DNA from: Spirochaetota bacterium
GTDB taxonomy: Bacteria > Spirochaetota > UBA4802 > UB4802
Assembly (NCBI GenBank): GCA_029548025.1
Contig: JAKPOE010000039.1
Coordinates: forward strand, 1 to 11,724
Length of the DNA: 11,724 bases
Direction of reading: 5' to 3'
The position numbers and the translations under genes were made by a program. Within the stretch, counting starts at the first letter, position 1; the number at the start of each line of letters is the position of its first letter. This document shows positions 1-7,741 of this stretch, in pieces. The notes beneath the pieces were generated by a model. It was given only the letters and a program-made list of their open reading frames with translations, made no database searches and had not been told where the DNA came from.

Positions 1-1080
1 GAATCAAATCAGCTACTTGGACCTGGTGATTTTTTTGGTGTTATTCCCTGTATGAGCGGTCATGCCCATATTGAAGGCGCTGTTGCCATGACCAATGTAT
101 CACTGATTTCAGTACAGCGAGATCAATTTGGCATCCTCATACAGAAAAATCCTGCGGTTGCCATGAAGATTATCCGATTCTTCTCGCGTAAACTGCGTGA
201 ATTTGATCAGGCTATAACACGGTTAACTTTTGCTAACGCAGTGGAAGAAGATCCTGAACATCTGTTCAACATTGGTCAATACTATCTAAAAAAGAAAAAT
301 TTACCTCATGCAGCATATGCACTGCAGCGTTATATACAACATTGTGCTGACGGCATAAACAGGGACAAGGCTATAACTTATTTAAAATCCATCAATGCTC
401 CATTCAAGGTGCCTGAAAATCCTCAGAAAAATAGTCTGACACGTGTGTATAAAGACAATCAGATGATATTTTGCGAAAATGAACCCGGCGATGAGCTCTA
501 TATCATTCAGGGTGGGAAGGTAAAGATAACCAAGATTGTGGATGAAGAGGTGCTCCTTGCTGTATTAAAACCAGGCGATATTTTTGGTGAGATGGCGCTT
601 CTTGAAAACCGTCCACGAAGTGCTTCAGCTATAACATTTGGCGATACCAGCCTTATGGCAATCAACAGGCAAAATTTTGAAACAATGGTTCAAACACAGC
701 CACAATTAGCCACCCGACTGATTCAACTGTTGAGTGAGCGTATATGGACAGCATACCGTCAACTTGAAAATCTTATGATTCGCGATCCTCTTGGAAGGAT
801 GTACGACACGTTATTGATTCAGGTTGAAAAACAAAAGATACGTATTACACCAAAAGAAAGCTATACATTTGATTTTGGCGTTAAAGAACTCCTCAATATG
901 GTAGGGATTTCCCATGACAAGGGGGACTACCTGGTGGTGGAACTTCTGGAAGATAAAAATATAACATTGGATGAAGGCAAGCTTATATGTACTAATCTGG
1001 AAGAGCTTGAAAAGACCGTAAATTTTTACAAGAAAAAATCAGCATTAGAACGAAAACGTGAAGCCAGCAAAAATAGTTAA
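1..1080 (+). CDS. Double cyclic-nucleotide-binding regulator with TPR-like linker (5' end missing)
   Basis: The reading frame is open from base 1, so the gene begins before the window and 359 residues are visible. Residues 1-60 are the end of a first cyclic-nucleotide-binding (CNB) beta-barrel. Its phosphate-binding cassette (GDFFGVIPCMSGHAHIEGA) lacks the usual Glu and Arg. Residues 85-130 look like a TPR-type helical hairpin (FNIGQYYLKKKNLPHAAYAL). Residues 148-235 form a second CNB domain with an intact cassette, FGEMALLENRPRSASA, including Glu197 and Arg206, so this site could bind cAMP or cGMP. Residues 280-340 resemble a Crp-type winged helix, but the expected recognition helix is acidic (SHDKGDYLVVELLEDK), so DNA binding is doubtful. 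The stop overlaps the next gene by 23 bases, suggesting co-translation. Calling it a regulator is inference; the CNB assignment is secure. Confidence 0.88.
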   Translation, partial: ESNQLLGPGDFFGVIPCMSGHAHIEGAVAMTNVSLISVQRDQFGILIQKNPAVAMKIIRFFSRKLREFDQAITRLTFANAVEEDPEHLFNIGQYYLKKKNLPHAAYALQRYIQHCADGINRDKAITYLKSINAPFKVPENPQKNSLTRVYKDNQMIFCENEPGDELYIIQGGKVKITKIVDEEVLLAVLKPGDIFGEMALLENRPRSASAITFGDTSLMAINRQNFETMVQTQPQLATRLIQLLSERIWTAYRQLENLMIRDPLGRMYDTLLIQVEKQKIRITPKESYTFDFGVKELLNMVGISHDKGDYLVVELLEDKNITLDEGKLICTNLEELEKTVNFYKKKSALERKREASKNS

Positions 1081-3151
1081 ATACAGTGCAATAGTACTTT
1101 CCATAGTACTGTTTGTTATTGCTGCTTTGATGGCAGCATTTGTATATCTTTTCCCCAGAGAATTGTTAAAATCCATCATTGTTGAAACATTGCAAAAATC
1201 ATTAAATCGTCCTGTCAGTATTGGTACCATTGATTATAGCCTGCGCGGTATACAGATTACTGATCTTTATATTTATGATACTGACAACAACAAACCATTT
1301 ATTGCCCATGCAAAGGATTCGGCAATCCGTTTTCAGTTACTACCCCTGTTACAAAAACAGTTTGTAATCAATTATATTTATCTAAACAATGGAGCAATTC
1401 ATATTATCTATTACACAGAAAATAAAATTTTTACATCAAATTTAGCAAAACTGATACACGAACTTCTTGCCAAAGAAGAATCAAGCATACAAACACAGAT
1501 AGAATCAATTGCAATAGAAAATACAGCCATTATTCTTGAAAATCCTCCAGAAGTATTAAAACCCCTGGAAGGCAGATATAGTATCAGCACGCTTTGCAAA
1601 TTAAATGAAAGCACTATCGATTTGCATAATCTATCGATCACAATGCCTCAGAACAGAGGAAAAGTTACCGGCGACTGTGCCATATCTAAGAAGGGCAACT
1701 TTTCTATCCGCGGAGATGTTGTATTACATGCCTGTGATTTACTCTGGGTTTATGGGTGGAGCAGACATGATTTGGCTTCTATCCTTCCATACAGAATCTT
1801 CAGCGGTACCGTTTCAAATCTATTAATAACAACACATCAGGTTCAGGGCACAGCAACCGGAAGTTGTAAGCTTGCCAACAATGCAATGATCTATATCACC
1901 AATGGATTTTGTAATGTTGACATCGATAAGGGAAAAGTTGCAATAGCAAATGTTAAAGGGAAGGTTGAAAATTCTACATTTGTTCTTAATCAATTGATTT
2001 TTAATTTTGATGGAGACATCCAATCCATCAAGGTTACCGATGCTGATATTAAACTCAGGGAGATAGCTCCATTATTGGGTAACATTGATATTAGCAGCAT
2101 CAACGCAGACATCACAGGCAATGCCAGTTATACCGGTAAGATGATTGATGCAGATGTAACAGTATCAAATGTAACAATAGGCAAAAATGGTACAATACTT
2201 TCAATAAATGATAAAGTAACGTTAATTATAAAAAATAATCAGTGCAAAAAAGATGCAATCCCTGCTCAGGTCTACTCTATACCCTGTGTTCTTTCCATAG
2301 CTACGGTGGATACCTCATTTAAAAAATTTATAATTAATGCTGAGATCCAGGAACTAAATCTGAATGCTCCTGCTATAACAAATATACCAGGCACAGGAAA
2401 ATCTAAAAAAGAAATTGCCATACCAGTGGAACTCTCGGGTAAAATTACCATTCATACATTAATAAAGGACAAACTTGCTATTAACAATATAAACTGCAGT
2501 TACATCATGTCCAGAAATATTATTTCCATTTCTTCGTTTACTGCAAAAATCTTTGGTGGCGATATAGCTGGAAGAAGTATCATTACGCTACACCCTGAAA
2601 ATCCTCAGATAAATCTGGTAGCAACGTTCAATGCTATACGGCTGCAAAATATCAGTTCATATGTTGAAAAATATGAAAATCGCCTGTTTGGGAATGCATC
2701 AGGACAATTACAGGTAACTATCGTACCAAAAGAGCCGTTGCTGGACAGAATTATTGGAAAGATTGAATTTACCATTGATAATGGAAAATTAGCAAACACA
2801 GGTCTGCAAAATGGACTAAGCATATGGCTTGCAGATTTAAAATACAAACTGAGCAACCTTGAATTTCAGAAAATATATGGCAACTTCCATCTTAATGGCC
2901 CGGCTATTACCATCAACTCATTTATATTCAACGCACCTGCAATACGGATAAAGCTTAATGGGAAATACCATCGCCATGATGAAAGTGATATTGATATTGC
3001 ACTGGAATTCAGCTCGCAATTTATACAGGATCTTCCCAATCCCGCGCTATTACAATTGGCTAAATATAAAAAAGGAAGATGGTACATTATACCATTTAAA
3101 GCTAAAGGCACCGATATCCTGAATGGGAAAAATATAAAACAGGTGCAATAA
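1058..3151 (+). CDS. AsmA-like membrane-anchored envelope protein
   Basis: A 697-residue protein with a short basic N-terminus, one membrane segment at about residues 8-31 (IVLSIVLFVIAALMAAFVYL) and a long beta-rich extracytoplasmic part. Just after the membrane segment it has the AsmA/DUF748-type opening: helix, 'LNRPVSIGTIDYSLRGIQI', then 'DLYIYD' and repeated beta strands. The region from about residue 548 to the end resembles the AsmA C-terminal domain (GKIEFTIDNGKLANTGLQNG). AsmA-family proteins of diderm bacteria are inner-membrane proteins spanning the periplasm and are linked to lipid transport or outer-membrane homeostasis, so the host probably has two membranes. The start is GTG at 1058. 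It is the only start codon between an in-frame stop at 1046 and the membrane segment. No good ribosome binding site is visible, so translation is probably coupled to the upstream gene. The exact function is unknown. Confidence 0.8.
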   Translation: MKPAKIVKYSAIVLSIVLFVIAALMAAFVYLFPRELLKSIIVETLQKSLNRPVSIGTIDYSLRGIQITDLYIYDTDNNKPFIAHAKDSAIRFQLLPLLQKQFVINYIYLNNGAIHIIYYTENKIFTSNLAKLIHELLAKEESSIQTQIESIAIENTAIILENPPEVLKPLEGRYSISTLCKLNESTIDLHNLSITMPQNRGKVTGDCAISKKGNFSIRGDVVLHACDLLWVYGWSRHDLASILPYRIFSGTVSNLLITTHQVQGTATGSCKLANNAMIYITNGFCNVDIDKGKVAIANVKGKVENSTFVLNQLIFNFDGDIQSIKVTDADIKLREIAPLLGNIDISSINADITGNASYTGKMIDADVTVSNVTIGKNGTILSINDKVTLIIKNNQCKKDAIPAQVYSIPCVLSIATVDTSFKKFIINAEIQELNLNAPAITNIPGTGKSKKEIAIPVELSGKITIHTLIKDKLAINNINCSYIMSRNIISISSFTAKIFGGDIAGRSIITLHPENPQINLVATFNAIRLQNISSYVEKYENRLFGNASGQLQVTIVPKEPLLDRIIGKIEFTIDNGKLANTGLQNGLSIWLADLKYKLSNLEFQKIYGNFHLNGPAITINSFIFNAPAIRIKLNGKYHRHDESDIDIALEFSSQFIQDLPNPALLQLAKYKKGRWYIIPFKAKGTDILNGKNIKQVQ

Positions 3152-3152
3152 T

Positions 3153-3647
3153 CTATTGTGCAATTTCAGCTTTAATCTTAGCCATCAAACCACCCCTGGC
3201 AATGATGTCCTGCATAAATGGTGGAAATGGTTTTGCCGTATACTCTTTATTTTTAGTAATATTTTTAATTATTCCAGAGTCAAAATCTATAGCAATTTCA
3301 TCGCCCTGTTCAATATCGACAGAAGCTTCCTCCGATTCAATGATGGGAAGTCCTATGTTAATGCTGTTGCGATAAAATATCCGCGCAAATGAATGAGCTA
3401 TCACACATGAAATCTTTGCTGCCTTAATAGCAATGGGAGCGTGCTCACGTGACGAACCGCATCCAAAATTTTTCCCGGCAACAATGATATCACCTGCTTG
3501 TGCCTTTTTCATAAAGTCAGGATCAGCGTCTTCCATGCAATGGAGTGCCAGTTCGCCTGGATCTGATGTATTTAAATATCGGGCTGGTATAATCTCATCA
3601 GTATTTATATCATTGCCAAACTTCCATGCTCTACCATGTGCCTTCAT
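3153..3647 (-). CDS. leuD: 3-Isopropylmalate dehydratase small subunit
   Basis: A 164-residue protein of the short LeuD type found with archaeal-type LeuC. It forms the swivelling domain of isopropylmalate isomerase, which converts 2-isopropylmalate to 3-isopropylmalate in leucine synthesis. Visible signatures are [16 protein letters not shown] (residues 15-30), [10 protein letters not shown] (60-69) and [11 protein letters not shown] (91-101). The YLNTSDP loop helps set substrate choice in this family. From memory it is the form common in bacterial LeuD, whereas methanogen homoaconitase carries YLRT. The start is ATG with GAGGT seven bases upstream, 32 bases after the leuC stop, so the two are one operon. 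Its stop lies one base from the stop of the convergent AsmA-like gene. Related hydro-lyases (homoaconitase, dimethylmalate dehydratase) are less likely but cannot be excluded, because no other leucine gene is in view. Confidence 0.9.
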   Translation of the reverse strand: MKAHGRAWKFGNDINTDEIIPARYLNTSDPGELALHCMEDADPDFMKKAQAGDIIVAGKNFGCGSSREHAPIAIKAAKISCVIAHSFARIFYRNSINIGLPIIESEEASVDIEQGDEIAIDFDSGIIKNITKNKEYTAKPFPPFMQDIIARGGLMAKIKAEIAQ

Positions 3648-3679
3648 AGTGTACCTCGTTTACCATGTAGTAATGTTAG

Positions 3680-4939
3680 TCAACGCAATTCATCGGGATG
3701 AACAATCTTCCCTGATATTGCTGATGCAGCAGCAACAGCAGGACCTGCCAGGTAAACCTCACTTTTTGGATGTCCCATCCTGCCAACAAAATTTCTATTG
3801 GTTGTTGCAACACAGCGTTCACCTTCGGCTAAGATTCCCATGTGCCCACCCAAACATGGCCCGCATGTTGGCAGGGAAACCGCAGCTTCCGCTTCAATAA
3901 ATATATCAATCAGCCCCTCTTGAAGAGCTTTTTTATATACTTCCTGTGTTGCTGGTATTATAAGCAAACGCACATGTTTATGAACTTTATGACCCTTTAA
4001 TATCTTTGCAGCAATACGTAAATCTTCAATGCGACCGTTGGTACACGAACCTATGACCACCTGATCAATGGGTATATGTGCTTCACGTGCTGGCTTTGTA
4101 TTTTCAGGAAGATGAGGAAATGCGACGGTAGGCTCGATAGTTGCCGCATCATATTCCCTCACCTCGGCATAGTGTGCATTGTCGTCACTATAATACAGCG
4201 TATAGGGAAGGTTTGTACGACTTTTGATGTATTCCACTGTTTTACCGTCTGGAGCAAATATACCGTTTTTTGCACCAGCTTCAATTGCCATGTTAGCCAT
4301 GGTCATCCTGCCTTCCATAGAGAGCTTTGCAATAGTATCACCAACAAATTCCATTGAACGGTACAATGCCCCATCAACGCCCACATCACCGATGATATGC
4401 AGGATGACATCTTTAGCCGATACATAGGGCTGCAATATACCGTGTACAATGAACTTTATTGACTCAGGGACTTTAAACCATGTTTTACCGGTAGCCATAG
4501 CTGCTGCCATATCAGTGGAGCCAACACCCGTAGAAAAAGCACCAAAAGCTCCATAGGTGCATGTATGCGAATCAGCACCAATAATACACATCCCCGGACG
4601 GACCAATCCCAATTCGGGCAATAAAGCATGTTCAACACCCACCCGTCCAACATCATAAAAATGGGTAATAGCAAATTTATGTGCAAAATCACGCAGTATT
4701 TTAACCTGCTCTGCAGATTTAATATCCTTGTTAGGAGTAAAATGATCCGGGATCAGAGCAATCTTTTCATTATTAAATACTGTATTAATCCCTAATTCTT
4801 CAAATTCCTTTATCGCAATAGGTGCTGTAATATCATTCCCCAGCAGTAAATCTACTCTGGCTTCAATCAATTCACCTGGTTCAACAAACTCCTTCCCTGC
4901 ATGTGCAGCTAATATTTTTTCTGTAATTGTCATGCCCAT
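3680..4939 (-). CDS. leuC: 3-Isopropylmalate dehydratase large subunit (archaeal/HacA-type)
   Basis: A 419-residue aconitase-family protein, the length of the archaeal-type LeuC group rather than the roughly 466-residue E. coli form. It carries the [4Fe-4S] cluster and most of the active site of isopropylmalate isomerase. The cluster ligands are Cys299 (in VIGSCTNGR) and Cys359/Cys362 (in [13 protein letters not shown]). Other conserved stretches are [21 protein letters not shown] (residues 123-143) and [13 protein letters not shown] (379-391). The protein looks complete with no missing key residue. ATG at 4939 is preferred over the ATG two codons later because GGGGA sits seven bases upstream of it. 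leuD follows after 32 bases. A 13-bp inverted repeat lies 60 to 117 bases upstream of the start and may take part in control. No clear promoter could be assigned. Confidence 0.93.
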   Translation of the reverse strand: MGMTITEKILAAHAGKEFVEPGELIEARVDLLLGNDITAPIAIKEFEELGINTVFNNEKIALIPDHFTPNKDIKSAEQVKILRDFAHKFAITHFYDVGRVGVEHALLPELGLVRPGMCIIGADSHTCTYGAFGAFSTGVGSTDMAAAMATGKTWFKVPESIKFIVHGILQPYVSAKDVILHIIGDVGVDGALYRSMEFVGDTIAKLSMEGRMTMANMAIEAGAKNGIFAPDGKTVEYIKSRTNLPYTLYYSDDNAHYAEVREYDAATIEPTVAFPHLPENTKPAREAHIPIDQVVIGSCTNGRIEDLRIAAKILKGHKVHKHVRLLIIPATQEVYKKALQEGLIDIFIEAEAAVSLPTCGPCLGGHMGILAEGERCVATTNRNFVGRMGHPKSEVYLAGPAVAAASAISGKIVHPDELR

Positions 4940-4998
4940 ACTATCATCCCCAACGTGGTTAAAGTAACATACTATACCAACATATACTTTACATTATG

Positions 4999-5056
4999 AG
5001 AATTGTATCATTCTTTTATATATTTTCATTTTTTTTATATACGATGATGCAATTCT
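4999..5056. promoter_or_regulatory. 13-bp inverted repeat upstream of leuC
   Basis: The arms are AGAATTGTATCAT (4999-5011) and ATGATGCAATTCT (5044-5056), separated by 32 bases of very AT-rich sequence with runs of T on the plus strand. Twelve of 13 positions are perfectly complementary. The remaining one is a G:U pair in plus-strand RNA but a C-A mismatch in RNA of the leuC direction. No U-run follows either arm, so it does not look like a terminator. Its position between the STAS gene and leuC suggests a binding site or a folded leader, but this is inference. Confidence 0.45.
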
Positions 5057-5064
5057 ATAGATAG

Positions 5065-5409
5065 CTATACATTCTGCATGAATTTCCGTTCAAAATCTTC
5101 TTTTGAATTTATTGTAAAAAATTTATCCAGTCGGGATGTCTTGAGGATTGAAACAATAGAAGGTGCCACATTAAATAGTGTAAAGTTTATTTTTTTGTTT
5201 GATGCACTGTTCATAAATTTAACAAGAGTGCCTAATGCTGAAGAGTCTATGAATTTGAGATCTTTACAATTAAATCCTATAACAGATGGCTTTTTCTTTA
5301 CTGCTTCATTCCATGCTGTTTCAACCATGCGTATGACGTCGATATCAAACTCTCCTTCAAGATCGATTATAACTACATCAGCTAATTGGTTGACCTTAAT
5401 ATTTAGCAT
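5065..5409 (-). CDS. STAS-domain protein, anti-sigma-factor-antagonist type
   Basis: A 114-residue single STAS domain of the SpoIIAA/RsbV kind. These proteins bind anti-sigma kinases or related partners and are switched by serine phosphorylation. The fold signature is clear: strand 'VVIIDLEGEFD', the central 'LKFIDSSALGTLVKF' loop-helix with Ser56 of the DSS motif as the probable phosphorylation site, and a C-terminal helix (TSRLDKFFTI). The start is ATG at 5409, because AGGAGA sits seven bases before it. A TTG two codons upstream would leave almost no gap to that site. No serine kinase or sigma factor is visible nearby, so the partner is unknown. It lies 125 bases upstream of leuC on the same strand and could be co-transcribed, but the inverted repeat in the gap argues for separate control. 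Confidence 0.85.
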   Translation of the reverse strand: MLNIKVNQLADVVIIDLEGEFDIDVIRMVETAWNEAVKKKPSVIGFNCKDLKFIDSSALGTLVKFMNSASNKKINFTLFNVAPSIVSILKTSRLDKFFTINSKEDFERKFMQNV

Positions 5410-5714
5410 TGCCAATCTCCTCTGTAAATAGAATTGTTAACCTCACCCCCGTCCCCTCTCCTTCGCAAGGCGAGGGGAGTTTTCGCACCAGTGAGATTCC
5501 GGGCTTGACCGGGAATTTCAATAATTAACTGAGATCATGAAACTATTGAGGCATCCATGCTATCATATAGAAACGACTATCGCAAGTAAATTTTTAAAAC
5601 AATTACTAAAAAAGAATTTACATATGGATACGATGGTTGTAATATAATCGTTGCCTTGATACTATACTCAAACATACTGATGCACTGCACATTTTAAAAT
5701 AAAAGGTAAAAACC
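5410..5714. other. Intergenic region between STAS gene and SCP2-like gene
   Basis: This is a divergent intergenic stretch that must hold promoters for both flanking genes. It contains the GC-rich palindromic repeat at 5441-5516. A perfect TATAAT lies at 5643-5648 on the plus strand, about 67 bases before the SCP2-like start. TTTACA at 5617-5622 lies 20 bases upstream of it, which is too wide for a normal -35 box, so the promoter call is weak. No small coding sequence or RNA gene was recognised. Confidence 0.4.
5441..5516. repeat. GC-rich palindromic intergenic repeat (two nested hairpins)
   Basis: This block is much richer in GC than its surroundings. The first hairpin, 5453-5477, pairs CCCCTC-T-CCTT with AAGG-C-GAGGGG around a CGC loop. 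A second, ATTCCGG/CCGGGAAT around GCTTGA with one bulge, lies at about 5497-5515. An outer CTCAC (5442-5446) can pair with GTGAG (5491-5495), enclosing the first hairpin. The plus strand has AGTTTT after the first hairpin, which mimics a terminator, but no plus-strand gene ends here. The style is that of interspersed palindromic repeats seen in many genomes. Copy number cannot be judged from one window. Confidence 0.55.
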
Positions 5715-6074
5715 ATGAGGTTTGCATCATTGCTCAGAGCATTATCATTGGTTTTAAGGATTGCTTCAAAACGTAATAAGGCTTTTCAGCATTATATTGG
5801 CAATGTGAATATAAAAATAGCAATCAAGACAAAGGATAACAAAGGGCGTACCTTCCTATTTAACAGGGGCAGGGTTTCGTCTTCGCGCTCACTAAAGGAG
5901 TATGATGCTGCACTGGTATTTTCTAATCCAGTGATAGCATACAAAGTATTAAAAGAAGGTACGCAGGAGGCTTCGTTTTATGCTGCTGCAACGGGAAATT
6001 TATATATTGAGGGCATGGCATTTTTTATCCAGTGGTTCAATGATGCAGTAACTATCGCCATGAAAAAAAAATAA
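5715..6074 (+). CDS. SCP2-like (sterol carrier) small protein
   Basis: A 119-residue protein. After a basic, helical N-terminus (residues 1-30) it follows the sterol-carrier-protein-2 pattern: a strand pair (VNIKIAIKTKDNKGRTFLFN), then 'YDAALVFSNPVIAYKVLKEG', then 'ATGNLYIEGMAFFIQWF', matching the family's 'D..l.....a...l..G...G.l.ieG' layout. SCP2 domains hold fatty-acyl chains, acyl-CoA or other hydrophobic molecules in a groove. No signal peptide is seen, so it should be cytoplasmic or on the membrane face. The ATG has AAGG eight bases upstream. Only 11 bases separate its stop from the ThDP-enzyme start, so the two are almost certainly one operon, suggesting this protein delivers or shields that enzyme's substrate. 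The SCP2 assignment rests on pattern alone and is moderate. Confidence 0.62.
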   Translation: MRFASLLRALSLVLRIASKRNKAFQHYIGNVNIKIAIKTKDNKGRTFLFNRGRVSSSRSLKEYDAALVFSNPVIAYKVLKEGTQEASFYAAATGNLYIEGMAFFIQWFNDAVTIAMKKK

Positions 6075-6085
6075 CGGGAGGGAGT

Positions 6086-7741
6086 ATGTCAATAAATGGA
6101 GGACATTTAATTGGCAGCTATTTATCCAGACGAGGTGTGCAATGTGTATTTGGTATATCGGGTGGTCATATCGAATCACTTCTGGATGGATTGCAACACT
6201 ATACCATACAAACCATTGACGTACGCCATGAACAGGCTGCGGTTATGATGGCGCATGCCATGGCAGTTTATACGGGTAAACCAGGCGTATGTTTCCTTAC
6301 TGCAGGACCTGGTTTTACCAATGGTATCACAGGGATTGCCAATGCATGTTTGGATAACGCACCGGTTGTGGTGTTGTGCGGTAGACATCCTCTGCGTGAC
6401 GATCATAAAGGCGCTCTGCAGGAGATGAATCAGATTGATGTTGTAAAACCTCTAGTAAAATGGTGTGCCACCTGTTACGACACAAGGCGTATTCCTGAAT
6501 ATTTAGATATGGCATTTCGGTATGCTCTGTGTGGAAGGCCTGGCCCTGTTTTTTTAGAACTACCACCTGATATTTTAAACGTTGCAGTAGAAGATTTTGA
6601 ATTTCATCCTACCACTGATATATTTAAGGTTACTCCTGATTCAGAGAATTTATATAAAGCAGCAGAGATCATCAATAGCGCTCGAAAGCCTCTTTTTATT
6701 GGAGGAAGCGGGTTAGGATATAGCAACTGTCCATTAGAATTACAGGCTTTTATAGAAAAAACAGGTATTCCCTTTATGTTGCTCAATGGAGGGCGCGGGG
6801 TTCTTCCTGATAACCACCCTCTGTCTATCTGGAATATTGGCAATGTCGGGTTGTCAATGACCTTATCACAGGCTGATGTACTTGTTGCAGCCGGCATTCG
6901 TTTTAACTGGCTGTTCCAATCGGGAGCTGTAATACCACCAGGAGCAAAGGTTGTACGCATTGATATTGAACCAACCGAGATTAACCGCAACAGGAAAGCT
7001 GATGCAGGACTTTTTGGTGATGCGGGCACTACCCTTAAAGCTTTGTTGCCACTGGTAGAGCAAAAAAATCATAACGAGTGGTTAACCATGCTTACCAATG
7101 CCGGGTATGCTTTTATTGATAGTGAGATTAAATTGCGGCAGTTACCCTCTGAACCAATTCATCCGATACGGCTGGTTGCCAGAGCACAGGAAGTGTTTGG
7201 TACAGATGCACTGTATGTGATTGATGGTGGCGACACATCCTATTTTGGATTGGTAGGATTTCAGTCAAAACATAAAGCCGGCGTTATTTCACAATCCGCA
7301 GGGCTGTTAGGTTGTTTAGGAGCAGGCATTCCTTTTGCTATTGCCGCAAAACTTGTTCATCCCGATAAACAGGTTGTGGTATTAACAGGCGATGGTTCAT
7401 TTGGATTCAACGGTTTTGAATTTGATACAGCAGTACGTCACAATATACCATTTGTTTGTATTGTAAATAATGATTGTGCATGGGGAATGATAAAACATAG
7501 CCAGGAGCTTTCTATTGGGAAAGAGCGGGTTACCTGCGCAGAGTTAGGCTTACGCCGATATGAAAAGGTGGTTGATGGCATGGGTGGTCACGGCGAATTT
7601 GTTGATAGCGACAGTGATATTATACCTGCACTTACCCGTGCAAAAGATTCCGGGAAACCGGCATGTGTCAATGTGTTAACTGACCCAACAGTAACAAGTC
7701 CGGCAACACCGTTATTTTACCAATCTTTAAAATTTGAATAA
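6086..7741 (+). CDS. ThDP-dependent C-C lyase/carboligase, benzaldehyde-lyase/acetolactate-synthase-like
   Basis: A 551-residue enzyme with the three-domain layout of the acetolactate synthase superfamily. The catalytic Glu49 that activates thiamine diphosphate lies in DVRHEQAA. The cofactor motif is GDGS at 435-438 with the partner NN at 461-462. The central domain (about 185-325) has the usual 'GARF'-like element (AAGIRFNWLFQSG) and 'DIEPTEINRN'. Several points match benzaldehyde lyase as I remember it: GGHIES near residue 28 (His28 at the place of BAL His29), LRDD, Gln112 (BAL Gln113), and the C-terminal run EFDT-VR, NN, WG, H-Q-L, G--RVT, VDS. BAL His415 has no counterpart. Such enzymes make or split alpha-hydroxyketones or 2-hydroxyacyl-CoAs. 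It lacks the GIPV element I associate with hydroxyacyl-CoA/oxalyl-CoA lyases. GGGAGGGAG precedes the ATG. The substrate is unknown. Confidence 0.85.
   Translation: MSINGGHLIGSYLSRRGVQCVFGISGGHIESLLDGLQHYTIQTIDVRHEQAAVMMAHAMAVYTGKPGVCFLTAGPGFTNGITGIANACLDNAPVVVLCGRHPLRDDHKGALQEMNQIDVVKPLVKWCATCYDTRRIPEYLDMAFRYALCGRPGPVFLELPPDILNVAVEDFEFHPTTDIFKVTPDSENLYKAAEIINSARKPLFIGGSGLGYSNCPLELQAFIEKTGIPFMLLNGGRGVLPDNHPLSIWNIGNVGLSMTLSQADVLVAAGIRFNWLFQSGAVIPPGAKVVRIDIEPTEINRNRKADAGLFGDAGTTLKALLPLVEQKNHNEWLTMLTNAGYAFIDSEIKLRQLPSEPIHPIRLVARAQEVFGTDALYVIDGGDTSYFGLVGFQSKHKAGVISQSAGLLGCLGAGIPFAIAAKLVHPDKQVVVLTGDGSFGFNGFEFDTAVRHNIPFVCIVNNDCAWGMIKHSQELSIGKERVTCAELGLRRYEKVVDGMGGHGEFVDSDSDIIPALTRAKDSGKPACVNVLTDPTVTSPATPLFYQSLKFE

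Noticed and set aside
3140..3162. Bidirectional terminator between the convergent AsmA-like and leuD genes (CAATA/TATTG).
   Set aside because: The stem is five weak base pairs with no T run on either side.
4076..4427. Plus-strand reading frames opposite leuC.
   Set aside because: They lie wholly antisense to a well-conserved enzyme and have unnatural compositions; they are shadows.
5413..5415. TTG start for the STAS gene.
   Set aside because: The AGGAGA ribosome binding site would be only one or two bases away; ATG at 5409 has proper spacing.
5078..5431. A 117-codon plus-strand frame opposite the STAS gene.
   Set aside because: It mirrors the STAS coding sequence on the other strand, which has clear family motifs and a ribosome binding site.
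5453..5486. Rho-independent terminator on the plus strand (GC hairpin then TTTT).
   Set aside because: No plus-strand gene ends upstream, the T run is short, and a second palindrome follows, so a repeat element explains it better.
6086..7741. Naming the ThDP enzyme IlvB (acetolactate synthase large subunit).
   Set aside because: General superfamily motifs match, but the N-terminal GGHIES, LRDD and C-terminal features fit benzaldehyde-lyase-like enzymes better, and no IlvH/IlvN or other ilv gene is adjacent.
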